Origin: Anseranas semipalmata
Taxonomy: Eukaryota > Chordata > Aves > Anseriformes > Anseranatidae
Direction: 5' to 3'
NCBI GenBank assembly: GCA_013399115.1
Contig: VXAA01006526.1
Span: forward strand, 1,503,222 to 1,567,221
DNA: 64,000 nt
Under the pieces are notes generated by a model, which saw nothing but the letters and a program-made list of their open reading frames with translations, was not told the origin of the DNA and made no database searches. Positions 34,881-45,547 of the stretch are shown here, in pieces. Made by a program: the position numbers and the translations under genes. Every line of letters begins with the position of its first letter. Within the stretch, counting starts at the first letter, position 1.

Positions 34881-35149
34881 CTGTTCCCTGCTTTTCGGTC
34901 TTTTCTTTTAAAAAATGAGTAAAATTAGACTTTAAACAAATCCTACTACAAGTGAGGAATTTGATAGCAAAGAATGCAGTTGGCATGTAAAATTCAGGGT
35001 ACCTATTCCTATAAAAATAATGTCTGAAAGCTTCTACTCAATTAGTGCCACCAGTGCAAATTGTTTTCACTGGTAATGACATGATAAAATGTTAAACAGC
35101 AGGTGGGAGCTCCATTACTAAATGCCCAGGAGGAAACCAGATGAAGGAT
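34881..35149. other. Non-coding spacer
   Basis: AT-rich sequence with nothing recognised. Confidence 0.5.
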
Positions 35150-35560
35150 TTTTTTAATCTGCTGAGAATTGACCATTATTATAATTGAGTAACCTTTTTT
35201 AAAAAGAGATACTAAGCTAAGTTTTCATGACCTTAATTGCTTCACATAACTTCATGTGTCATCTGTTACTGTTGTTCCTACCCTACCAAATGTCACTTGA
35301 TATTCATGCCAATCCATAAAGCCTATCACTCGCAATAATTGATATCATTAATATACATTCTTTGAAGGCCTTTCTGTAATCATTAGCTAACCATATGGGA
35401 GGTAAAATCAATGATCTGAACTATGTCATTAATAATAAGATAGGTGTGAATGAGTTTTTCTAAAAACATGAATTTTGCAAGTTATTTAATTTATATTATC
35501 ACTGTAGACAAACAATAACCTTGACACAACTCAAAATTTCCACGATACAATGCTGTTATT
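35150..35560. promoter_or_regulatory. Candidate conserved non-coding block
   Basis: A very AT-rich, repeat-free segment without frames and with many ATTA/TAAT and ATTGATATCATTAAT-type cores (near 35337-35351). This is the composition typical of enhancers in vertebrate gene deserts. Function is inferred only. Confidence 0.27.
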
Positions 35561-38500
35561 TAATCATTGCTTCTGTTTGTTTGTTTTTTAACTAAAAAAA
35601 GTCCACATTATTTGCTATACTCTGTGCAGGATATTAATTCCAGCTACATGAAAATTTTTCAGTGGAAACACTGAGACCCAAATCTTGTCTAGTGTGGTTA
35701 TTTAAATAAAGTGTCTGAATACTGGAAAAAATCCTTCAGTCTGAGAGAGAACAGTAAAATTTTGCCACTAAATTCATGAACAGTGCAGGATTTTCCTTAT
35801 TGTCTCCTCTTCTCCATAAAAATCTGTGGGAACTTTGCACGTGTTGGCTGTTGCGTGTGGGTACTGAGCATTCCCGACTGCCGTTACATCCCCACCCATA
35901 TACTACATGCAGATGCCAAGGCCCAATTTCTAGTTTCTTGACTGAAATCTTCCCTAAATGAGAGTTTCATAGGAGTGATGTGGCTGAAGACGAGATCTGA
36001 CTGACGTCTGTACAAATGAGGAGCTGTCAAGCAGAATGCAATTTGATTTGTGGATTTGCAATGAAAACCATTTAAAATGTTTACTCACGAACTCAGCATA
36101 TTTGCTGAAAAGACATTAAATATATTATAGGATAGAAAAGTTTAATGTCATTTTATGAGAACTACTTTAAAGAATATTACTGCAGTACGTAAATAATACT
36201 TTGCTGTTTAAAACTGAATAATTATCACTGGAAAAAGCATTAATATGGCTGGGAATGCCTGAAAAATCATTGATGTTTATGCCACAAACAAAGAGAGTGT
36301 ACCTGCTCTCGCCTTCGAGGAATGTACTTGCAAAACACATTTTTTGGCTGGTTGTTTCAGAGTGCCAAAGCTTGTCCAAAGAAACTTCTGCAGAAACTCA
36401 GATTTTCAACAGAACATTTCCATTTCAAAATACTTTCCCATGAAAGAAATGGTCCAAGCCACCTCTAGCCCCAACCACGCATTTACTAAATCATCATAGA
36501 CAACGATGTTTTCTCTTTGCAGTTTACTATCCACTAACAACATTATTTCTAAGCACTTTGCTGCAAAACGAAGCAGTTTGCCACACCGTGTCGCCACAGG
36601 AAGGCACCTCGCTGCAGCTCTGTGCCTTTTTGTGCACACCAGGCGGGACACACGCCAGCACAGGTGAGAGCGGGAGGCTGCAGTTGCAATAGGGGTGTTT
36701 GAATTTCCCTACTTCATTTCCTTCAGCACTGTGCAGAGTTTTCCATCGGAGATCAAGACAGCTTTGCTGAGGCTATTTTTATTTTTTACTACGTTTTTTC
36801 ATTGCTGCCTGATCCCCTCTTCTTGCCTTGAACTGGACCATGATGAGTTATCTCCCCGTTTTCAATCATCCATTCTTTGGGGAATATGAAAACAAGACAA
36901 TCACACTGCAGGGACAGCAGGAGATTTTTTTTTATAAAGATCTTCTGGGTGTTTGTCAGCGAGGCTGGTTTTATTTTCATCCTTTAGTCAGAACCAGAGG
37001 AACATCTTCAAGAGGCTGAACCAGCATTTAGGCATATGTCAAATTTGTCTTTCGGTAAACCTCATTTCCTTGCAGTCTCCTTGAATTAATGCTGGTGGCT
37101 GAGACATGACTGGCCTGGCTGACTACAAAGTTCATTTCAGATCTCATAGAAACTGTATTCCTGGATCCTTCTCAAAAAGGTATCTGTTTTCATTTTAAAT
37201 TTAATTATTTTAATTGCTAACCATAAGAATTTACTTTCATTACATTCACATAAAGCACAGCATTTTCCCCCTCCTACAATCACTAACTAACTGGCATAAA
37301 AGAAAATACATTAAATTGATTTTCTTCCATAGGAAATACATCAAGGAAAGGAAAGGATTGATTTCCCTCCATAAGAAACAAGACATGAATGTTTTTAATC
37401 CAGCTGCTGCATTCAGTTATCATGTAGAGCATGAAGAGCTGTGCCATAAAAATGAAATTAAATGCATAATAGCACAGACCACTCTTCTCTCACGTTATCT
37501 TCAAGTATCCAGCACTTTGGCAGGACACAACATAAACCTTTAAGCATTACCTACACCTATCTATTTTCCAGTGGGCTTAAATACTTATTTATGCACCTTC
37601 CTGGGATGCTCTTTGGAAAGGACCATATTTTTTCATGTCTCTCATTTCAGTGAACAGACCCTGGATGAAACATTAGTTACAAAACTTGAGTAAGAGTGGC
37701 AAATCTCACCCTGTGCTACTGCAGACTGCACTCTTCTATCATATATCAGTCCCATGAAGATTTGTAACTGAGATTTGTAACTGCATTTCACAGGCAGCTT
37801 AAATGATTTTATCTGGGGTCTGCGCCATCCTTGACCTTAAAATCATCCAAGCAGATTTTCACAGGTCAAGCATGTAATTACATCAAATTTAAATAAAATT
37901 TGTCATCTGAATAAGGTAGAAAAAAGCCAAAGCTAGAAATAACAGGTCTAAGCACTGCAAAGTTTGAGGCCTGATTGCTACATTAAAACTTGGGCTAATC
38001 CTTAGTGAAAATATATCAATCGGTCACTATATTCTTCTGAGGTCATTATCATGCACAAACTGCTGCTGAACAGAAGGACTGCCCCACATTTTACATTTGA
38101 AAAAGTGATTCCCAGCACTGCTTCTTTTCTGCACTGTGTGCACAAGGGGGAAACAGGCTTCTGTGATCTAAACGCCCACGGGAGATGCTGAGTGCCATAC
38201 AGGGGACGTTGTCTGCTGTCCATGCAAAACAGATCCATGCCCATCACACCCCATCCCCAGGCAAGTAGCAGGACCAGGACGATGCAGCAGGGATGACTTG
38301 TGTGACCAGTGACCCCAGCAAAGGAGGATGCTCGCTTGCTGCTGACTGATCTGTTTCTGAGCCTTCTGATCCACAAACACAACATTTGCATTTCTCTTTC
38401 TTTTCAAGCCTATTTCCCCAGTTAACAAATGCTAGGTCCTCTTTGATCAGTATTCAGTAAAAGTTGGGCAGATGCAATCCTTTTGGATGGCATTTTCTAT

Positions 38501-40339
38501 ATCTGTGAACAAAATATCAACAAAAGGTTGAGTCCATTCTGTCCTCCAAACTGAGAGAGACGCGGTTATTGATCTGGACATTAGGCTGCCATTTTATTGA
38601 AAGAAAGACTGATTATCTTTGTATCTAAACTGGCACAAGGTATCAATAAGAAACTTCCTATGCTGAGCACCAATGCAGGCAGCTCCTTTTTTAAGGAGAG
38701 TATGTTGGCCATTAGCAGACACTTGATTTTCCTCACTGTTCCTCAGCAGTGATTATCTGCTATTAAAAAAAGATGACCAGTTTTAGCTCAATAGATCTGA
38801 AATCAAATACACAAGTGTCATAACTGACACTGGAGATTAAATGCAGCTTCTAGGGTCTTCTTTATAATTGTTCAACAACATCCACAACCCTAGTTCTTCT
38901 AATTGCCCTCTGCTATAAGTGTACAGGGAGTGCCAATGTCTAATCTCTGTCTTTGGTCTCGATTTACCTATGAAATTTCTTTTAACATCACAAGAGTTGT
39001 ACATGTTAAGGTTAAAAATAACCAGAAGAAGAAAAACCAGCATACTCTCTTTCGCTGTACATTCATTATGCCTAAGCTGTGCAGGTGACAAGAAGAAAAC
39101 ACCCCACGAAGGGTAGAAGAGGTAGTTTTCCAGACACTCTGAAAAAGCAACCAAAAATGCTGGTTCTCATCTGCTGCATGCAGAAGACAATTTGTGTGTC
39201 AGTGGCTCCTGCTCCCTGTGTGAATGTGCTGCTCCAATGATGCAGGTACCAGCATGGGCCCCGTAAGGCTTTTCCTCACTCTTATGGCCACAGTCATTAC
39301 CCACACTTCATTTTCTACCTAGCTCAGACAGAACTCTGTTCATTTGCCTTTCTAACATTTTACTCAAAGGACTTGACTGCCTTTGTATTTTTTACCAAAG
39401 CTCAAATAGGTTCCTTGACAGGCTTTAATAATAGCCACTCAAGTGATGTGAAGTCAAGAGTCTCCTAGAAGAGTACCGTGCTCATTTGATGCTCATTTAT
39501 AGACCAAAGAGCAAACAAATCCACAGAAGGCACTCAGGGATGCACTGTCAGCCACACTGGTGCAATACCCCAGACTCATCATCCTGGCAGATTTCAGCAC
39601 TTACGTCAGCAAGATCCCACTTGAAAGCAAAGAATTACTTTGCAAGTAAGAAATCCTCATTTCCCAAAGATTTTGGAAATCCCTGAGGCTATGTGGACAT
39701 ACAAGACATAAAACTATGTCAAGACTCACAACCAGCCCCAGCCCCGAACACTTTGCCCTCTTGCTGAGTTTCTGGTTTAAGTTTCCAGAGGCAGCAAGCC
39801 AGACCCACGGCGTTTGGCAGGCCACAATGCATCGGGGCTTGTCCTTTACCTGCTGTGCTGCAGGTCAGGAGGTCCTGCAGCTCCCCCTGGGAACAGCTCA
39901 GTTTCAAGGGAATGGGCTAATTTCTTTAACCAATTTCTAATCTTTAAGATACCTTCCTAGGGCTAGTGAAGGAAAACCGTGCTTATGCCACACTCGCTTG
40001 GTTTATGGAGTACTATTCAATATCTCCACAGAAAGCAAACTTGACAATACCTGAACTCCCCTGTCAGCAAGACATGGATGATACACTCTTCAGTCCCACA
40101 AGGAGCCGCAGCAGATCAATCCATCTATAAAGATCAAAGGATTACAGCTGAATCCACAGCAGGAGGGAGTCACAATCCTGGGTAGGAGAAAGAACTGTGA
40201 AAAGTATGCAGACAGTCCCTCCCGGGGCTGACAGTACCTGCCCATCATGGTCACCCAGACTGGTACAGCAAACGAATAGTCCCCCACTCCTGTCAGACAG
40301 CAGCAGCAGCGACTAACAGTTTCTATAATCCCCTGCGGT
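35561..40339. other. Non-coding stretch, no recognised gene
   Basis: AT-rich with only short frames. A perfect 13-base tandem duplication lies at 37758-37783. GC-richer sequence at about 38160-38390 is open on the minus strand (129 codons) without a recognisable domain. Confidence 0.5.
37758..37783. repeat. 13-base perfect tandem duplication
   Basis: AGATTTGTAACTG occurs twice in direct succession with no mismatch, suggesting a recent event. Confidence 0.92.
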
Positions 40340-40610
40340 CTTGAAGGTTTCAGTTTACCAGTGTTTTAGCACCAACCTACGTGCCTTTGTTAGATGTGTC
40401 AGAGTCTGTACAATTTCTCTGGACATGGAGCCGTCAATATCCAGGACTTGTGTAGAGGACGCAACCAGAAGGACTGTTATGAGCCATCATGGATGTCCTC
40501 TGTTCTCCAGTGGCTGCCCAGAAAATGTCCTGCCCACACTGAGGTCCCCATCCTAATCCTCCAGTTACCAATGGCTTTGTGTATCTCAGAGATTTCCTGG
40601 CGCTTCAGGT

Positions 40611-40796
40611 TTAAGACCATGGTCCAAATCTGTTTCTCAGGTGAGATGGCACCTTTTGCCACAAGGGCTGCCCTCGCAGGGGGTAGCACTTCCTCACTGA
40701 TTTGTGCAGGACATTTGAATGTCTCCTCACTGCATAAAAGCCTCTGAGCCAAACAGAGGGCATGAACGAGTCTTTGGTTATCCTTTTAGTGCGCAT
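40611..40796 (-). mobile_element. Possible decayed LINE reverse-transcriptase C-terminus
   Basis: A minus-strand frame contains PLRGQPLWQKVPSHLRN, which resembles the motif at the C-terminal end of reverse transcriptases in several LINE clades (a hydrophobic-x-G-x-x-LW-N-x-LP-x-H-L-R pattern). The neighbouring minus frame at 40477-40752 is also open, consistent with a frameshifted relic. No catalytic YADD or endonuclease block is present, and the resemblance covers only about 17 residues, so chance is possible. Confidence 0.25.
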
Positions 40797-41953
40797 GTTC
40801 TAAGACACGCTTAGGGAGATACTTAGGGATTATGGCATGAAAACACATGCAAAACCTAACAGAACAATAAGCTGTTTAAAATGAAATGTTTGAAATGTCT
40901 CTGCACATTTGAGAACAATTCTTAGTAAAATTGTCACGAGCTGCTGCCAGCTTATTTGTTTGACTCTATTAAGTTGTTAGCATAGCAAATGTCACCCTTA
41001 TTTGCTTGTTTTCCACATGTGGCATCTTATTACACACTTTGGCTGAACTTCCAGAAAAGCAGTGATTATCTGTGGTTATTCATTCTGGCACAAAGGGTCC
41101 TGACCCCCAGATGAGGATCTCCAGCCACCGCTCACTTATAAGTAAATACAAACCCAAACTCCTTAAAGCTATTAAGGAGACAGACAAAGTCTGCTTATTC
41201 CGCCGCAGGTACTTACACAACAACTGTTCATTTCAAGAAATAACATTGCTGCTCTGTAGTTCAGAAGAGGTTGTAGATCAGGCCCCACACTGCACTGGAT
41301 ATATTCACAGTTACCATTTGCCATTGCCAACCACCTATAGATTTCCAATAAACAGGTCTCATTCATTGTGAAAATTAGATAATTGAAACTATCTATTTGC
41401 TTCAAGGCTTTGGTCTCAGAGGTGATGTCTGCATGTTGCCATGACAAGTAGGTGAGAGCAGCCCTAATTCAATTCCACCATACTCTGTTGCCCATTTTGT
41501 TTGTCAGTAATGAGAGCGCTTTATGAGATACTGGAGATTATCGGTCAGCTTCTGCCAGTTGCTATTCTGCCTGAGGAACACCCTTTTTCCCTATTACCAT
41601 CTCCATCTCAGCAGAGATATTTATAAATGATGAGAGAATGGGATCCTGTTTTCCGTGCTGCAGATTGCTAACTCTAGATTACTATGCACCAGAGCAAGTG
41701 GGAAATGTATAGCAAACAGTACCTAACAAATTCGCGTGCAGCCATTTCCACTGGACAGTAACATATCTAACGAATGATTAATTAAATTTCTTTGCCTTTC
41801 TGATTAAAATCTTAGGGACAAAAATGAGTATTTTGTGTTAGTTTGTGCAGCGAGGTAGAAGAAGCAGAGAAAGCTTCACTGGTACAAAATGTTTGCACGA
41901 AGTACAGTCCAGGGAGCTATATGTGTATTTATATCTCCGGTTTAACCAGAACA

Positions 41954-41992
41954 AGAAGAAAAAAAAAAAAGAAAAAGAGAGAGAGAGAGAAG
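41954..41992. repeat. Purine tract: poly-A then (GA)n
   Basis: An uninterrupted run of purines with an A-rich first half and GA units after it. Confidence 0.9.
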
Positions 41993-42219
41993 CTTCCCAC
42001 TCACAAAATCCATCTCTACAGTTTTCTTACTGTTCTCTTCAGCCAGAGCCACACTTTAATTGACTCCTCGCTCCAGTGGAAGTCCACTTAGTCATTAATT
42101 GGTCAAAACCTGTATCCAGCCGTGGCACGAGGAAAGGCATCCTTCTCGTTCCGTGCTATGCTCTTTTTTTCAGACCAGTCATGATCATCAGACTAGATGC
42201 TCCCTAACTGAAAATTAGT

Positions 42220-42240
42220 AAAAAAAAAAAATATATATAT
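42220..42240. repeat. Poly-A then (AT)n
   Basis: Twelve A residues followed by five AT units. Confidence 0.88.
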
Positions 42241-43275
42241 GTAGTAGCAGATAAGCCGAAAGCTCATGAACCATCACCTATTTGCCAGACACAAAGCAAT
42301 TCACAAGCCAGTGCACCTTGCCATCTGACAGACTGCTGCTTGGACCCACGTGAGGCAATTTATAAACTCTTCATTTATTACTGTTTACATATTAAGGCAC
42401 TTTTCTATTCCATGAAATAATGTGGAGATATGAGACGTTACTTCAAACTGTCTCTCATTAATTTGAAAATTTTAATTCAAGAAGTTTTAATAAAAAACTA
42501 GCTCAGTGGAAAGGAGCACTTGATTCTCATTTGTACAGAACCAGAACATACCAAAGCCACTTTATTTTACTTTCTGTCATAATTTTATTCTTCTTAGCTA
42601 CAGAAATGCACTGCAACTTAACCACAAAAATGTAAATCAAAGTTAGCCAGGAATCTTTAAAGGAAAGCTCGTCTTTTGTTCTAATCCATGAGCTGCTGCC
42701 AGCTGGACATGCCTCTCACACGGAAACCAAGCGAGAGGTTTGTGTTCCTGCACTGCCAGAGTTAGGGGCAAAGAGCTGCTCCCAGGCCTCCCCGGTCACC
42801 TCTTGCACCAGAGCTGGTCTCCTCGGAGGGGAGGACTTTGCTCACAGCCATTCGAGAGACACACGAGAGCAGCTCATCTTAAAAGAGTAAAGCTTGACTC
42901 GGGTCCTCCCGGTGAAGAGCACACCTGTGCAGAGCGGCATGGCTACGAGCAGAGATGTGGGGAGACCCACAAGAGCCGTACGGGGGCGAGCTGAAGGCAG
43001 TGCTCTCACGCACCGAGGGGATTGGGAGCCTTTTCTCCCATCCTCAGCAAGCACCATAGCCACACGGATAGCAGACACATTGGACTGGGTATTCATCTCT
43101 AGCACGCTTCATGTAAAGGAGACTTTAATCCCCATGCAGAAATGCTTCCAAAATAATCAAATTCTCTCAAATTTCTGTTTCTTAAAAAACATGTTTTCTC
43201 CCACTACAGTGAGAAAATCAGTTCAAACCTCAACATCTCTGTCTGGCAAGAGCCTGGTGGGTTCCCAAAAGCACG

Positions 43276-43330
43276 GTCTGTGCTCAGCTCCTGTGAGATG
43301 CTGTGCAGATGCAGTCTGTGCTCGGCTCCT
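43276..43330. repeat. Direct repeat of 17 bases, 38-base period
   Basis: GTCTGTGCTCAGCTCCT at 43276-43292 recurs as GTCTGTGCTCGGCTCCT at 43314-43330 with one mismatch. The spacing sequence is not itself repeated cleanly. Confidence 0.7.
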
Positions 43331-43839
43331 TGCTCTGCAGCAAGGACGTGCCCAAAGCAGAGAAAGAAAGAGGCAGCGTCAAGCGTGGGGCAGAGTGAAT
43401 TTCATCCCTTCTGATGCAGGAGCTGCTGCAGAGGCAGCCCATTTTCACTGCATTCAGAGACACAGAATTTTGTGCAATCCATGTTTATAAACATGGCTTT
43501 GCCAAAGGAACACTTGACCCACGTTATTAATTCTTCTCCCAAAGGAAGAGAATAAATGAAAGTAACGCTGGCTACTGCCCAGGCTAAAAGGGCAACATCA
43601 CTCAAGAGATACTGTTGTCAACTACAGTGCGAACATTTGCCTGGTAAGTAACTCAGAAGCATCAAGTATTCTGCCTTTAAAATTACACTATCTATCTTTC
43701 ATACATACTTTCAAGCCACTTTCTGTATCATTTATTTCAAGATCAAAATGATATTTTTTACTAGCAATATTGGAATTCAAGCTGGTGTTTTCTTCCATAC
43801 AATGACCATTCAAATAGAAAAATCTCCACTGATTACACT

Positions 43840-44290
43840 CATTTATGGGCCTTGGTAAGGATAAGAAATGATTTTAGCTAATTGATGAAGAGATTAGAAT
43901 AGTCATGACTTATAGGAAACAATTTATATAAGCAGTTCTAAAATACACTTTTAGATCAGGAAAGTGCTAAAATTCTGGCAGTGGCCACATTAGCAAAGCG
44001 AAGACACACAATAGTATTGATTAAAATTTGCATAATATCTGCTTAATTAAAAATGCAGCATTATATATTGCAGCCAACAGATTAATCCACTTTTCAAGCA
44101 CTTTTAAAAGAATAACGTATTCTAGTACAGAAATATTTTTTCTCCAAGCAATTTGCCAAATAAGGGGCTGAAATGTAAAATATTTTTTCCATTAGTTTTA
44201 GGTAATTGAAATGCAAAGTGCTGAGCACTTAATCTTTCCAGGCAGGAAAAGCTGCCTGCTGTCAGATTTTATTAAGTCTTTTTGCCACTC
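43840..44290. promoter_or_regulatory. Candidate enhancer block with octamer and homeodomain sites
   Basis: ATTTGCAT (POU octamer) at 44026-44033 is followed ten bases later by TTAATTAA at 44043-44050 in an AT-rich, repeat-free segment. Further TAATT cores flank it, and a 7-base hairpin (CAGGCAG/CTGCCTG, 44239-44258) lies at the right. An octamer next to a homeodomain palindrome is a typical developmental-enhancer arrangement; activity is inferred. Confidence 0.3.
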
Positions 44291-45347
44291 TTTGTATAGT
44301 CAATAACAAGTGTCTAAACCCAGGAAATGATGTAGAGGTAGTGTTCAAAGGTAGGGATATGATAAGGTGGTGTTTGCGTTCAGGATAATATGAGAAAGTC
44401 CAACATGTACCCAGGAAGATTTTTCTCCATGTCAACTAATTAGCATGTTTATTGGAAGCATTAATTATTCTGACAACCACAGAGATTGTTAAGTGTGTTA
44501 ACTCCTCACATGCTCCCTTCCCACATGCCTTTCCAGGCACTGTTTACAAGCCAATCATCAGAGGTAGGTTTCTATATCTGAATAAAGCCTAATGGAACAG
44601 TTGTTTCCTATCCTGACATGTGTTAGAGTCAAAAATAAATTTGACTCAGTTTCAAAACAAACCCAATGCAAATACAGTTTTGATAAAAATTAGAAAATCC
44701 TTGACATCTCCACAGAGGTGGCCCTGTGTCTGAGCATGCGGTGCTGTCTGAACCTCAGAAAGATAAATTAGACTTAAACCTACAGCTGGAAAACAAAGAC
44801 CCCAAAACCTATGCAGCCACCAAAGTTAGGTGCACAATTACCCTAATTGCTCTTGATGAACAATTGCCATATAAACTATGCAGCTTTCTGATGTGCCCCA
44901 AAATGCAGGTCCTGCATAGAAGCCCAATATAGGAAATTGCTGAAATGGCTAAAAAAAAAAATAATTCTCTCACCTAAACAGACAAATAAAAGCATTAGCA
45001 GGTTTGATCGTTCAGTCCCATGTGCAACAGTAAATAAGGGCTTGGTGTTCTATCCCTAAATGAAATGAATTTACAGGCAACATGGTCACTTCGAGCAACA
45101 GCTGCGTTACTGGGACCACACGCGCCCACCAGCCTCTTCCACAGTATCGCTCCTGCTCACTACTAAATTTTTAGGAACAAATAAATATTTTCACCGTGCC
45201 CAAAACCACTGCTCAGAGCCGCGTTTTCCAGCTTCAGCCTCCCAAAGTTGTTCCCCACAGAAGAGAAGAAAAAAGGGATTTGGTTTTTATTTCATCTTTG
45301 TAGTGTGTCACTGCAGAGCTTTTTGGCAGCAACGCATGTTATGCCCT
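44291..45347. other. Non-coding stretch, no recognised gene
   Basis: AT-rich with short frames only; nothing identified. Confidence 0.5.
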
Positions 45348-45547
45348 ATTTTCTCCTATCTTTCTTCTTTCCCATTATTTTCTTTCCACTTTCTTTGCCA
45401 TTTTTCTTTCTTTTATTTCTCCAATGTTATTTCCTTCTTTAACTTTCTTGTGCTTTAGGCCTTCTGTTCCCAGTTCTGTCTCTTTACACCCATACCCGAC
45501 TCAATCTTTCTTTCCTGACTTCTCCCTTTCCCTCGTCTCCTTCTTGC
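45348..45547. repeat. Pyrimidine-rich low-complexity tract
   Basis: About 200 bases strongly biased to C and T, with recurrent TTTCTTTC-like words. It creates a spurious hydrophobic frame (45248-45442). Confidence 0.75.

Larger units (their letters stand above)
40797..43839. other. Non-coding stretch with simple repeats and a GC patch
   Basis: A purine tract lies at 41954-41992 and A/AT runs at 42220-42240. A GC-richer patch at about 42720-43060 is part of the longest gap-free frame in the window (198 codons, 42894-43490), which has no known domain. An imperfect 38-base-period direct repeat lies at 43276-43330. Confidence 0.45.

Noticed and set aside
45248..45442. Hydrophobic, membrane-like peptide
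   Set aside because: Product of a pyrimidine-rich low-complexity tract.
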